DNA of 64,000 nucleotides from Mesoplasma photuris ATCC 49581. GTDB lineage: Bacteria > Bacillota_I > Bacilli_A > Mycoplasmatales > Mycoplasmataceae. A program made the translations under genes and the position numbers. Location: assembly GCF_000702725.1 (NCBI RefSeq), contig NZ_JNJI01000002.1, positions 1 to 64,000 on the forward strand. The letters are read 5' to 3'. A model generated the notes under the pieces. That model saw nothing but the letters and a program-made list of their open reading frames with translations. It was not told the DNA's origin and made no database searches. Positions within the stretch are counted from its first letter, which is position 1. The number at the start of each line of letters is the position of its first letter. Below, piece by piece: positions 21,564 to 33,546 of the stretch.

Positions 21564-21572
21564 ATTATATCA
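21564..21572 (-). promoter_or_regulatory. extended -10 promoter of the pst operon
   Basis: TGATATAAT on the minus strand is a TG-N-TATAAT extended -10 about 35-40 nt before pstS. I see no clear Pho box. Confidence 0.55.
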
Positions 21573-21627
21573 AATATCATTAAAATTGTTCTTTTTTTTA
21601 TAATTTTATAATGTTTCAAAAAGAAAA

Positions 21628-21647
21628 ACCAAACCTATTGGTTTGGT
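21628..21647 (-). terminator. terminator of smc
   Basis: Perfect 8-bp stem ACCAAACC - TATT - GGTTTGGT that includes the smc stop codon, then a T run on the minus strand. Confidence 0.8.
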
Positions 21648-24613
21648 CCATCTACTAATTCTTTGGCATCTTGTAATTTGACTTTAACTACTTTTGTAAT
21701 ACCTTTTGTTTGCATTGTAACTCCAAATAATACATCACAATTTTCCATTGTTCCCTCACGGTGAGTAACTATAATAAATTGAGAGTTTTGAGTAAAGTCT
21801 CTTACGTATCTTGCAAAACGTTCAACATTTGCGATATCTAATGGTGCTTCAACCTCATCAAGAATTACTAAAGGTAATGGTCTTACTTTTAAGATTGAGA
21901 ATAGTACCGATAAGGCAACAAGTGATTTTTCTCCACCAGATAATAGATTTAAATTCATAATTTTTTTACCTGGAGGGTTAACTTGAATATCAATTCCAGT
22001 TTCTAAAATGTTTTCTGGATCTGTATAAATCAGTTTTGCAGTTCCACCACCAAATAATTTGATAAACGCTTCTGGTAACGCTGCATTAACATCATCAACA
22101 ATTTTTTTGAATTGAGTTTCCATAGCTACATCAATATCAAAAATAATTTTTTCAAGTTGTTCAACTGATTCACGAATGTCACTAATTTGAGCTTCGTAGT
22201 AATCGTGTCGTTCTTTTTCTTGTTTATATTCTTCAATTGAATCCATGTTAATTGGACCAATGCTTTTTAATTCTTGAGAAATTTCGATGAATAATTTACG
22301 TGTTGCAACTTCATCTTCAATTGGTTTAATGTCTGCTGCTTTTAAATCATCAGCAGACATGTTATAACCTTCAGCTAAACGCATTGTCATAGCAATCAAT
22401 TTTTGTTGAATAACTGATAATTCAGCTCTAATGTCAGCTGCTGAAGATTTAAATTCATCAAGTTGCGTATATTTTTCTTTATTAGCTTTTGAAATTTCTT
22501 GTTGACGATCAACATCACTATTTCTGTTTGCTTGTAAAGTAGCAATTTTGATTTGAATTTCATTACGCTCGTTTTCTAAACGAGCAATTTCTCTAGCTAA
22601 TTTTAATGATTCACTTTCATTAGAATCATCAACTTGATTATTACCACCAATTAATGATTTACCTGTAACTACTTTGTAGTCATCATTTAATTCATTAATT
22701 GAAGCAGTTCAAAGATCAATGTTTGTTTCGCTTGAATTAATTTGTGAAGTTAGATCAGAAATTTGATCACGTGATTTATCTCTTGAATTTTTAAATTCAT
22801 TTAGTTTTAAGGTTCTTTCTTTTTCTGCTGATTCAGTTGCTGCTATTCTACGATCAAGTTCTTCAATTGAGTTAACTGATTTTGATTGATCAGCAAAAAT
22901 ATTTTGGTTCTTCATATTACCAGCAACAATCGCACCTTTAGGTAAAATTCTTTGACCATCTAAAGTAACGATGTTAAAACGATAGTTAATGTTTCTAGAT
23001 AATTTAATTGCCGAATCATAATTGTCAACAATAATAATTGTTCCTAAAACGTAATCTAATGCTTTTTGATATTCTGGATTAATTTCCACTACTTCTGAAG
23101 CAATACCAACAAAACCGGGTGCTGCTGCAATCGCATCTCTTTGAGCTCCTGTAATTGTTGATGGTTGTAAAGTATCCAATGGTAAAAATGTTGCTTTACC
23201 TGAGTTTTGCTGTTTTAAGAAATCAATAACTTTTTTAACATCTGAATTTTGCTTAATTACAACTGAATTAAATCCACCAGCCGCAACTGAAGAGATTGCG
23301 ATGTGATATTGTGGATCAACTTTTGATAGTTGCATAATAGTTCCAATAACACCTGGTAGTTTACCTTTGTTTTGCACAACTAATTCTGGTGCACGCATGT
23401 TTGCATTTGCACCAAATCCTCTATGATTTTCTAACTGTTGTTTATCAAACTCTAATTTTTGTAAGTTTCTAGTAATAGTTGTTAATTCATCATAAGTTGT
23501 TTGATACTGATTTGTAATGTAATCATATCTTTCTTTCATTTCAACTAATGTAGTTTTATTAGCGTGAACTTTATCTTTTTCAGCATTAATTAAAATTCTT
23601 TTTTCATCGAATTGTTTTTTAATTTGACTTGCTTTAATTTGATCTAAGTTTGAAGTATCAATTTTTGATTCTTCTCTAGCTTCAATTTCAACTTTTTTAT
23701 TTTTTAAATTAGCAATACGTTGAACAATTTCTTGAAACTTATTATTTAAGTTTGTAATTTCACGTTCACTTATTCTAGCTTCATTTAAAATAGAGTTTGC
23801 TTCATCTTGAGTTAAGTTAATTTCACTTGATAAAGATTTAATTTTTTTATCTAATTCAAATTTTTGATCTTCTAAAACTTTTGAACGTTCATCTAGTGTG
23901 ATTAAATCTGTACGAATAATTGCTAATTCGATTTCTTGTAAAGTTTTAATTTTTGATTCATATGTTTGAGCACGACTAGCTTGTTTTTCTAATCCAGGTA
24001 GTCTTCTTGCAATTTCTTGAAAAATATCGTTTGTACGATCTAAATTTTCTTTTGCTTTTGTTAATTTGTTAACTGTTTCTTTTTTACGTTTTTTATATTT
24101 AGCAACTCCAGCTGCTTCATCAAAAATTTCTCTTCTAGCTTCAGGTTTAGCACTAGCAAATTCAGATACATTTCCTTGAGAAATAATTGCAATACTTGAT
24201 TTTGTTAATCCGGTTTCTAAAGCGATATCTTGAATATCTCTTGTTTTAACTTTTTGACCGTTAATAAAGTATTCATTTTCATGTGTTTTTTTAACATATC
24301 TTCTACACACTTCAACAGTATCTGTATCATAAGTTGAAAACATATCTTTAACATTGTTGAAAACCAAAGTAACTTCAGCAAATTCAGCTGCTTTTTTTTC
24401 AACACTTCCTGAGAAAATCATATCTTCACCATTTGATCCACGTAAAGATTTATTTGATTGCTCAGCAAGTGTTCATCTAATCGCGTCAGTAATATTAGAT
24501 TTACCTGATCCGTTTGGTCCAACCACTCCTGTCATATCATGATTGAAATCTAAAATTGTTTCATCTGCAAAAGACTTAAATCCCTTTGCTCTAATTTGTT
24601 TTAAAAATAACAT
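21635..24613 (-). CDS. smc: chromosome segregation protein SMC
   Basis: The condensin ATPase, 992 aa, shorter than the roughly 1180 aa of Bacillus SMC. Walker A GVVGPNGSGKSNITDA is near residue 29. The first coiled coil spans about 160-340, the hinge (MRAPELVVQNKGKLPGVIG, ending in the YRFNIVTLDGQ segment) about 400-580, and the second coil about 590-800. The C-terminal head has signature LNLLSGGEKSLVALS and Walker B LVILDEVEAPLD. The shortening comes from shorter coils. Divergent from the P-type ATPase gene across 151 nt. Confidence 0.96.
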
Positions 24614-24764
24614 ATGCTTACTCCTGTACTAGTGTGTTTACTATTAAAATTATATCAAAATTAGTACTTATTTATTAATGTGAACATTTATTTTTTTTTA
24701 TTAAATTAAACACTAAAAATGATAGATAAATTAAGTTATTATAAATAGTAATGGAGGTGGTTCA

Positions 24765-27542
24765 ATGTTCTTAAAAAAAGAAAGAAAAATTAAAGAAAAA
24801 ATCAAGAAAATTAAGAACAGAAGAACCTCTAAATGATCTGGTCATCAACGCACAATTGCTTATGCTACAAAAAGTAATGAACAAATTAAGAAAAAGTTTA
24901 ACAATCCATCATTTATTTTAGATTCTAACTTCGTTAAAAAAGAAACTGGTAAATCTTTTTCTTCATCAAAAGACAAATGAAACATTTTTAGTGCTTTAAA
25001 ACATATTCTAAGCGACTTTTTTACATTACTATTAATTGGAATTATTGTTTACCACTTTGTTATGTTTGGTATTGAAGTTGATATGGAATATTTAGCGGGT
25101 GGTTTGTTGGTTACTTTCTTAGTAAGTTTATCAGTTGTTTTTGAATTAATAAACGATCGATCAATTCACGAAAATAATAAAAAAATTAAACTGAGTGCTT
25201 CTACTAAAGTAAAAGTAATTCGTGATGAACCTGAAATTACTAATCTTGAAGAGTTTATATTAGCAGCCGAAGAATTAAAATCAGATTTAATTGGTGTTGA
25301 TACAAATAAAATTGCTAAAGGTGATATTGTTTTCTTTAAAAAAGGTGATATTATTCCTGTTGATTGTAAAATAATATATACAAATTCTCTTATTGTTAGT
25401 CAAGAGGTTTTAAGTGGGGATGCTACTTTAATTAACAAAAAAGATGTTCATTCAAATAATTCTAAAAAATTATTAGAATTAGAAAACATTCTTTTTAGAG
25501 GAAGCGTTGTGATGGATGGTGAAGCTTGAGCAATGGTTATTCATAAAGAAAAACGTACATTGTTTGAACATAAAAAACAAAAAGAAGTTGATAACAAAAA
25601 AGATACTCCTTTCAATGCACAAACTAAAAGGGTTTCAAAAATTCTTGTTATGACAATCTTGTTATTCGTTCCTTTAATGTTTATTATGGCTTTTGTTTTA
25701 GAAGGAATGAAGGATAGTACATTTGCAGATCCAAAACTGTATGTTGATGCCTTAATCTTCGCAATGGCAATTGCTGTTGCCTTATCTCCTGATGTATTAC
25801 CTTTGATATTAAGTTCTTCATTTTCAAGAACACGTAAAAAATTAGCAAAGGACAAAATTGTATCAAGAGATGGAAGTGTTGCCCAAAACATTGGTTCAAT
25901 GGATATTTTAGCAGTTGATTTTAATAGTATTTTTATTAAATCTGAAGGTAATTTAAAAAATGTAACAAACGTATTAGGTGAACTTGATGAAACCGCTTTA
26001 AAACATGCGATCATGTTTGCTGAAAACGATTTAATCGTTGATGATAAATATACTTCGCTCTTTCATCAAATTGCTGAATATGAAAAACTTGATCGAAGTA
26101 TTAATCGAAAATATAATTTCGTACAAAATTACGAAATTGGTTTTAATCATATGAAATCACATATTATTGAAGATAAAAGTGGACAAAAATATTCAGTTTT
26201 AATTGGTAATAAATATGATTTAATTGATAAATGTAATTCTTATAAATTAAATAATCGTTCTATTGATATTACAAAAGAAGATAGAACAGAGATTATGAAT
26301 ATATTTGATGATATGCATTCAAATAAGATTGATTCACTTGCAATTGCTATTAAACCAATCGAAGGAATTCAGCAAAGAAGAATATTGGCGAATAACTATG
26401 AATTTGTTGGAATGATTAACTACACTGTTAAACATAAAGCTAAAGCTAAAGATGTTATTAAAGATATTAAAAAAGAAAAAGTAGATATTAAATTCTTCAC
26501 TCACGATAGTTTATATGATGCTTTAATTATTGCTGATATTCTTAAATATAACGTTAATGGTTCAATGTCAAAATTAGAAATCGATGAGTTAACTGATGAG
26601 CAATTAATTAAACGTATTGAAAACGGAAACTTATTTTATAACTTAGATTCAATAGTTGAAACAAGAATTATTAAAGTACTTCAAAAATTTGGTCATACAG
26701 TGGGATTTTTAGGTAAAGACGTTAATGATGCTAATCAAATGTTGATTGCTGATATCGGGATTACAACAAATAAATCCGATGCATTCGGAAAACATTGTGC
26801 CAACTTATTAATTCAAGATGGTCGTATTGGTGATATCGCTATTGCAATTCAAGAATCAAGAACAAGTTTGATGAACGTGATGAAATTTATTAAATATAAA
26901 ATTACAACTTCAATATCATTAACAATTAAATTATTAATTGGTTTGATTATTATCAATACTGAACCAATGACACCAATTCAATTATTGATTCAAAATATGT
27001 TGATGAGTGCTGTTCAGTTTTCATTAATTTATGATAAGTTAGATTCACGTTATCGTGAAGGTCCAGTAAGATGAGATACGAAATCAATTATTCCATTTGC
27101 TATTTATAATATCTTATGAATTCAATTATTAATGGCAGCTAACGTATTATTCTTAAACTTTGTTTCAAACCCTGGTATTATCGAACATATTAGAAGCGGT
27201 TTAGATACAACTCTAGACACAGGTACTGGTGAAACTATTATGTTCCAATCAGCATATTGATTAGATGATACTATTGCAAACATTTTATTTGCTTTAGTAA
27301 TGTGTAACCACTACAAATTCTGATTTAGAGAATTACCAAGTAAAACAACAACAACAGTAATTGGTGTGGCTGCAATAATTGCCTTTGTACTACCAATTAT
27401 TCCGAAAACAGAAATAGTGTTTGATCTTCATGTGGCAACTCCAATTTGATTCGCATTCATTATTCCTACCTGAATAATTTATATCTTCAGTTTTGATATT
27501 TATAAACTTGGATATTTAAAATGAAAAGGTAAATGATTATAG
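24765..27542 (+). CDS. P-type ATPase-like membrane protein with degenerate catalytic motifs
   Basis: A 925-aa protein with P2/P3-type ATPase architecture closest to the MgtA/B pattern: basic N tail, two helices at about 85-125, an A domain, helices 3-4, a long cytoplasmic P/N region, and a C-terminal membrane domain of six helices. Every catalytic motif is altered. TGES is SGDA (217-220), the phosphorylation loop DKTGT is DFNSI (385-389), TGD is THD (579-581), and GDGxND is GKDVND (650-655). The frame is intact and preceded by GGAGGTGG, so it is expressed. ATP-driven transport is doubtful. Confidence 0.85.
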
Positions 27543-27565
27543 TAAATATAATTTATATACAACAT

Positions 27566-27602
27566 AAAAACACCTATCTTCTTCAGAAAGATAGGTGTTT
27601 TT
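27566..27602. terminator. bidirectional terminator between the P-type ATPase-like gene and the ABC-2 permease
   Basis: Perfect 15-bp stem AAAAACACCTATCTT / AAGATAGGTGTTTTT with a 7-nt loop, serving two converging genes. Confidence 0.9.
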
Positions 27603-27609
27603 AAATATA

Positions 27610-28518
27610 CTAAATATTAAGATCTTGTTTTTTAAATATTCAATTAGAAGTAAATAAACAACCTGTTATTATTCCGATATTTAATAGTGGACTAATAATA
27701 GCTCATGCTATATTTGGTTTGATAAATTCACCAAGTGATGTATATGTTCCTGGAGGAGTACCTGGAGGTAAAACTAAATCCGGAGCAGGTGTGAAATTCA
27801 ATAACTCTAAGAACAGAGATTGAATTGCAACATATTTTAAATTTTCTGCTCATCCAAAAATATCTGGTAACATGTTACTCATAAGAATCAAGGCATAAGT
27901 AACAATCATATAAAATAAAATTCCAGAACAAATAAGAATTGGTAATAAATCTTTATTAATAAATAGTAAAAATATTAAAATAAACACGCTTAATAAAACT
28001 GTTAAAAATATTCAAAAATATATCATTTCAGCAAATAAATAACCAATATTTTGTGATGCATCACCAGCAGAAGAGAAATATCCGATTACTGGGATTTCAG
28101 AAACAAAATAAACAACAGAAATAACAATTCATATAAATAAAGCTTTATAAATTAAAATATTTGTTCTAGATAAAGATGTTGTCATTCAAAATGAAATTTT
28201 ACCAGATTTTACTTCTTTTGAAATAACGATGATAATCAGAGATATCATTGCTCCTCCAAAAAATACCATTGCTGGAACTGAATGTAAAATCATTCCTGTA
28301 ACTTCCTCTAAAGCCATTGCACCAGAGTGTCCTCCACCCATTGTTACATGACTTGAAGGGGCAATATATAATTCTAAATTTCCTAAGTTGATAATCATGG
28401 TAGATGCTAGTGCCATAACTGTTCAAAAAAGAGTTAAGAATAAAATATATTTTCAATTACTTTTTAAATGAGTCTTAATGATTTGATTTTTCTTTTCAAA
28501 TGAATTTATAGTTTTCAT
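27610..28518 (-). CDS. ABC-2 type transporter permease
   Basis: A 302-aa membrane protein with about six helices: residues 22-45, 82-105, 125-145, 165-200, 205-225 and 265-285. It has the layout of ABC-2 exporter permeases (drug, peptide or lipid efflux). Its ATG overlaps the stop of the ATPase gene by one base, so the pair is cotranscribed and translationally coupled. The exported substrate cannot be told. Several TGA Trp codons, including one before SLSRTNILIYK. Confidence 0.85.
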
Positions 28519-29222
28519 TAAATAAATTTCTCCTTCTCAAATAATGATTTGAATTTTTCATTGATCATATTTAGGTTTCCAGATGTGTTTTCCAATTTTT
28601 CAATTAATTTACCATCTTTTAAAATTATGACTTTATCAGCTAAAATAGAAACTTCTTCAAAAATATGAGAACAAATAATAATTGTAGATTTATATTCATT
28701 TTTCATTTTAATTACTAAATCATTAAATTGATCTTGCATAACTGGATCTAACCCAGAAGTAGGTTCATCCAAAACTAAAATCTTTGGTTTGTTCATAACT
28801 GCAGCAATAATAGCAATTTTTTGTTTCATACCTTTAGACATTTTTTTTATTTTTGTTTTACCATCGATATCAAAATGTTTTAATAAGTTTTCTACAAATA
28901 GTCAATCAACATTATCTTTTAAATTTTTATTTAACTTCAAATACGCTAGCCCAGTCATATCATCATATAAAGATATTTCTCCAGCCACATATCCAATTGA
29001 GTTCATTATTTCTTCTCTGTTTTTTCAAGTATCAATATTATTAATTTTTATTTCACCACTATCTGGTTTAATAAAACCTAATAATTGTCTAATTAAAGTA
29101 GTTTTCCCAGCACCATTTGGTCCAACAATTCCATAACATTCACCTTCTTTAATATTTAAATTAATATCGAAATTTCCTGATGTTTCTGAATATTTTTTTG
29201 TTATATTATTAATTTTAATCAT
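28518..29222 (-). CDS. ABC transporter ATP-binding protein (ABC-2 exporter)
   Basis: A 234-aa ATPase with Walker [11 protein letters not shown] near residue 35, a divergent signature [10 protein letters not shown] (SGG reduced to SKG), Walker [14 protein letters not shown] and switch His in CSHIFEEV. It pairs with the following ABC-2 permease. The SKGMKQK form is common in YtrB/BcrA-type exporters. Such operons often carry a GntR regulator; none is here, yet a 14-bp inverted repeat sits right before the gene. Confidence 0.92.
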
Positions 29223-29237
29223 TTGGATTCACCTCTT

Positions 29238-29278
29238 TAAATAGATTTTATAGATAATTTATAAATAAAATCTATTTA
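29238..29278. promoter_or_regulatory. 14-bp perfect inverted repeat upstream of the ABC-2 exporter
   Basis: Arms TAAATAGATTTTAT (29238-29251) and ATAAAATCTATTTA (29265-29278) around a 13-nt centre, 16 nt before the ATPase start. It has no T-run consistent with termination and fits an operator in the 5' leader or promoter. Confidence 0.55.
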
Positions 29279-29321
29279 GTGAATAAAATATGCAAATAGT
29301 ATTATTATATTTAAATAAAAA

Positions 29322-29343
29322 AAGGTTAGATTTATCTAACCTT
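29322..29343 (-). terminator. terminator of the AEC permease / D-lactate dehydrogenase operon
   Basis: Perfect 10-bp stem AAGGTTAGAT - TT - ATCTAACCTT followed by a long T run on the minus strand. Confidence 0.88.
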
Positions 29344-29365
29344 AATTAACTTTCTTATCCAGAAT

Positions 29366-30358
29366 TTAAAATGTATTTTTACATTCTCCAGTTTCGATAA
29401 ATTCTTTTAAATTTTCTAAACTGATTTCGATCATATTAGTTACAGCTTCATCTGTATATGATCCGATATGTGGAGTGAAAATAATTCTTGGATATAATTC
29501 ATACATATCTGCATATACACCTTTTGGAAGACTGCTTTCACCAAAAGTTTTATAGAAAATTTCAGTTTCATTTTGTAAAGTATCTAATGCAGCTCCTTTT
29601 AAATGATTCGATTTTATCGCATCAAGCAAATCTTTGTGATTGATTAATTCACCACGAGCAGCATTAACTAAAACTGAACCTTTTTTCATTTTTGATAAGA
29701 ATTCTTTATTAACCATTTCAAAGTTTTGATTTGGAATATAAGGAGTGTGTAAACTTACCATATCTGATTGTTTCAATAATTCATCTAAAGTAACATATTC
29801 TAAAATTGATTCGTTAGCTTTATTAGGATATGGATCATATCCCAATACTTTAGCACCCATTCCTTTAAATGCTTGAGCAACAGTCACTCCGATTCTTCCT
29901 GTTCCAATGATTCCAACAACTGAATTTCTAATTTCTTGAGCAAACATAAAATCATCAGCTCTAAAATTTTTTTTACGCATCTGTTCAGCCATGTAAAATG
30001 TGTTTCTCATCAATCCTGTTCCTAAAGCTACTGCAAGTTCACCAACAGCATTAGGAGAATAAAACGGAACTCTTGCCATTTTAAAACCTAATTCCTTTGC
30101 ATAATTAATATCAATGTGATTTGTACCAACAGTTCTTGTTAAAACATATTCCACACCATATTCTTTAAATTTATCTAAATTTATTTTATCAGTTACACAG
30201 TTAGCACGTAGCATTACTGCTTGGCAACCTTTTGCAGTTTCAATATTTTCGTGAGTTAATAATTCTTTGATCAATACTAATTCATATCCAAATTTAGAAT
30301 TAATATTTTCAAAAAAAGGTTTTTCTGTGTCACGAACACCATAACATACTATTTTCAT
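29366..30358 (-). CDS. ldhA: D-lactate dehydrogenase (D-isomer 2-hydroxyacid dehydrogenase)
   Basis: A 330-aa NAD-dependent cytoplasmic enzyme of the D-2-hydroxyacid dehydrogenase family; reduction of pyruvate to D-lactate is the most likely reaction. NAD motif VVGIIGTGRIGVTVAQ is near residue 150, the substrate Arg is in NAARGELI (near 236), a Glu follows at NETEIF, and the catalytic His is in TPHIGSYTDEAV (near 297). The start MKIVCYGVRD is preceded by AGAAGGAT; an earlier in-frame start would run into the permease gene. It lies 13 nt after that gene. Confidence 0.88.
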   Translation of the reverse strand: MKIVCYGVRDTEKPFFENINSKFGYELVLIKELLTHENIETAKGCQAVMLRANCVTDKINLDKFKEYGVEYVLTRTVGTNHIDINYAKELGFKMARVPFYSPNAVGELAVALGTGLMRNTFYMAEQMRKKNFRADDFMFAQEIRNSVVGIIGTGRIGVTVAQAFKGMGAKVLGYDPYPNKANESILEYVTLDELLKQSDMVSLHTPYIPNQNFEMVNKEFLSKMKKGSVLVNAARGELINHKDLLDAIKSNHLKGAALDTLQNETEIFYKTFGESSLPKGVYADMYELYPRIIFTPHIGSYTDEAVTNMIEISLENLKEFIETGECKNTF

Positions 30359-30371
30359 ATTTATCCTTCTA

Positions 30372-31556
30372 TTAACTGAACATTGGTAAAGTACCAACAA
30401 CAGTTACAATTACAACTCATATTGGCATTGATACGATAGCAGCAACTGTTGATACAGCTGTTAATTCACTAGCCAATCGTGCTTGTTTATCATAAGCAAT
30501 AGCATATGATACAACAACACTTGCTGGTGGTGATGCTGTCATAATTACAAGTGCACCTAAACCAACAAATTTAATTTGTGCTTCACCTGTAGCAGCATAT
30601 GCAATTCCACCAATTGCTAAAGTAATTAATAAAATGATTAATGGAGCAACAACTACTTTAATTCCTGCAGCATATCATGCTGTTTTTGATTTAAAGGCGT
30701 CTTTCAAGTTACCTTTAGCTAATTGGATTCCGATTGCAATTCATGCTAACGGTGTACAAATTCCTGATACTACACCAAGAATTTGACCAATTGGAGGAAG
30801 TAACAAGTCTATTCTTAAAGGTGAGAACGCTTCGTTGTTATTAACTCCTGCCATTTCAACAACATTAATTCCTGGAATTAATTGTGTAACTCAAATAATA
30901 AATCCAACTACAGTTGCAATTAAAATTGGGTTAACAAAAATGTTTTTCATTGCTGCTTTTCTGTTTGTTTTAGCAATTTCTTTTGATTCAGCTAATTCAA
31001 CTTCAGTTAGATCAGCTTTCATTTTTTTAGTCTTTGTAGTTGATGATAGTATCTTTCTACTCATAACCATAAATCCTAATGAATATAAGAATATTCTATA
31101 AGGAATATTGAAGATATTTGCTGAAATAATACCTCCATCATCTCCTCATAAGGCTGTAACTATTGGAGTTCCAAAGAATGTTGTACTTGCCAATGCTATA
31201 CACATTGTTAAAGTATCTTGTATATCTCTTTCATATTTTATAAAGAAGATACGGGCTCCAAATATCATGATTGTGTAAAATAAAAATCCAATTAATAATA
31301 CCATTGCTTCACTCTTCAATTGTTCAATTGAAGCTTCAGTCATAAACCCTTTAAAGGCAAGCGCTGGTAAACCAACTATTAATACTAATTTAATTAAAAC
31401 TTTATCTCATTCTGCTTTTAAAACTTTTCTTTTAGTTAGAATAAATCCTAAAGCAATAACAACTATTGTTGATGCAATTGCGCCTCAGAATCCTCATGAA
31501 CTAAGTACTCCGACAACCGCATCACCAACATTATTTTTTGTTAATAAATCTGTCAT
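30372..31556 (-). CDS. AEC (auxin efflux carrier) family permease
   Basis: A 394-aa membrane protein with about ten hydrophobic segments arranged as two halves around a charged central loop (residues 170-200, KKMKADLTEVELAESKE). Bacterial AEC members such as MleP and MdcF carry malate, malonate or lactate. The coupling to a D-lactate dehydrogenase gene suggests transport of a hydroxy- or keto-acid such as lactate or malate. The substrate is inferred. Trp codons are mostly TGA. Confidence 0.82.
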
Positions 31557-31620
31557 ATTTTATTTCCTTTCCATTCTATTGTCTCTCTGTTGTATTTTTT
31601 TTCAACACAAACACTCTTAT

Positions 31621-31670
31621 AAAATAAAATACATATAAATTCCATTCCAATAATGGTAATTTATATGTAT
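31621..31670 (-). terminator. terminator of the aminotransferase gene
   Basis: An 18-bp stem with one bulged base (31629-31646 with 31652-31670), loop CCAAT-like, followed by TTTATTTT on the minus strand. It lies between the aminotransferase stop and the AEC permease start. Confidence 0.75.
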
Positions 31671-31693
31671 TTAAATAATGTATAATCATTAAT

Positions 31694-32731
31694 TTATATT
31701 TGTTTTAAATGATTTACTAATAAATCTATTTCGTCATTAGTTGTCATTAAGCTTATACATACTCTAATAGAATTATCTTCATTTAAATCTCCACCAACAA
31801 AAATATTGTTTTTAGCTAAATAATCAACAACTTGTTTAGATGTTAAATTTGGTTTGGTAATGACTATATGAAAAACATTAGATATATATTTTGAGTTGTT
31901 TTCTTGTAATTCAAAACCAGAAATTTTAATAGCTTTTTTGAAGTAATCTATTTTTGAAATATTTTCATTTCTAATATTTTTTTGTTTATTCAACATTTCG
32001 ATATTTTCATTCATTTGTCAAACACGATTAGGATCATATGTATGAATAAATTCTCCCTTATCATTAAAATATTCAAATTCTTTTAATGATAAATAATTAT
32101 TTTCAGAAAACATTTCCTCAATATCTTTTACGTTTTTGAATCCTAAATATGAAATACCTGGATTACATGCAAAATTTTTAGCACAAGATAATAAAATAAA
32201 ATCTGACATTAATAAATTATCATCATTTTCGTTTAAATAAATTGGGTAACTTACCATATCTAAAAATAGTTTTTTGTTCAAGTTTTTTAAAACTTTTGAA
32301 ATCAAACTAAAATCATAAATTTTTCCAGTCGAAGTTTCATTTAAAACCGAAATAAATAGATTTGATTTATTTTTAGAAAATAGTTCAATTAATTCCTTTT
32401 CTTGTAAATCAAAAATGTTTTCATATTCAATTAAGTTTAAATGGTTTTTTAAAATAACTTTTTTTAAATTATCTGATCAGTATCCAGTTTTAATTAAAGT
32501 TACTTCTTGATTTTCTTTATTTAAAGAATTAATAAAAACATCAAATGTTTCTGTTGCAGAAAGTGGAAAAGAAATTATTTTTGTATTTTTTGTATATTTC
32601 GCTAATGATTGATTCATTAATTTTAAATTATTACATGCTTCTAATGAACGATGATAAATCGTTCTATTTGGTTTTGAAAAATTTTTACATTTTTGAGGAC
32701 CTGGTGTAAAAATTATTTGATTGTTATTCAT
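31694..32731 (-). CDS. class V aminotransferase-like PLP enzyme
   Basis: A 345-aa fold-type I PLP protein of the serine-pyruvate / alanine-glyoxylate aminotransferase type. The N-terminal FTPGPQKC is the family's TPGP substrate motif. The likely PLP lysine is in SCAKNFACNPGISYLGF near residue 190, preceded by the Asp in FLDMVSYPIY. It is not a cysteine desulfurase: the catalytic Cys loop is missing. It stands alone, with its own promoter region and terminator. The amino donor and acceptor are unknown. Three TGA Trp codons. Confidence 0.75.
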
Positions 32732-32834
32732 AATATATATTCCATATCTTTCTATTTCTTTTTTATAATATCACTTTGATTTTAATAAGGAGAAAATAGT
32801 TTTAATATCACTCAATTTTAAACAAATAAACTAA

Positions 32835-32858
32835 AAAACGAAGCTAATACCTCGTTTT
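32835..32858 (-). terminator. terminator of rnc
   Basis: Stem AAAACGA / TCGTTTT around a 10-nt loop at the rnc stop, with an A-rich (T on minus) flank. Confidence 0.6.
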
Positions 32859-33546
32859 ATTTGTTCTTCATTTTAGTTAATGTATCTTTAGCAGCATTTT
32901 GCTCAGCTTCTTGTTTTGAAAAACCTTCACCAATTCCAAATTTTTGGTTATCCAAATTGACACTAATTGTGTATAAAGTTTTATTTTCTTTTGGTACATG
33001 CGTTTCTTTTTCAACAACATATTTTAAATCACATCTATTTTCAGCTTGTAGCAATTCTTGAAGTTCAGATTTATAGTCTTTTAATTTATCCATAAATCCT
33101 GGTGTAGAAATATATTTAAACATCGTTTGTTTTAATCAAGAAATTAAAACTTCTTCACCTTGATCTAAATAAATTGCAGCAGTTATTGCTTCATAAACAT
33201 CACTTAAAATTGATGGTTTATTATATCCTTTAGAATTAATTTCACCTTGTCCTAATCTGATGATTTGACTCAAATTAATACTACGTGCAATTTCACTTAA
33301 TGTTTCTTCACGAACAGCATTTGATCTAAATTTAGTTAATTCACCTTCTTTTAATTTAGGAAAGTTCAAGAAAAAGAATTTTGAAACATACATTTGTAAA
33401 ACAGCATCACCCATGAATTCCATTCTTTGGTAAGTATATTTTAAATGTTTTTCATTTGCGTATGAATTATGAGTTAAAGCTTGATCAAATAAATGACTAT
33501 TTTTAATTGTTATTCCATATTTTTGTAAAAATTCTTGAACAGTCAT
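32857..33546 (-). CDS. rnc: ribonuclease III
   Basis: A 229-aa double-strand RNA endonuclease that processes the rRNA precursor. The catalytic RNase III domain has the signature [16 protein letters not shown] near residue 40 and [13 protein letters not shown] near 115 with the second acidic pair. The C-terminal dsRNA-binding domain (about 155-229) ends with [18 protein letters not shown]. One TGA Trp (33136-33138). It is cotranscribed with plsX, whose stop abuts its start. Confidence 0.96.

Noticed and set aside
31621-31670. Long inverted repeat as an operator of the AEC permease
   Set aside because: It directly follows the aminotransferase gene, has a loop of about five bases and a T-rich tail, so a terminator is the simpler reading.
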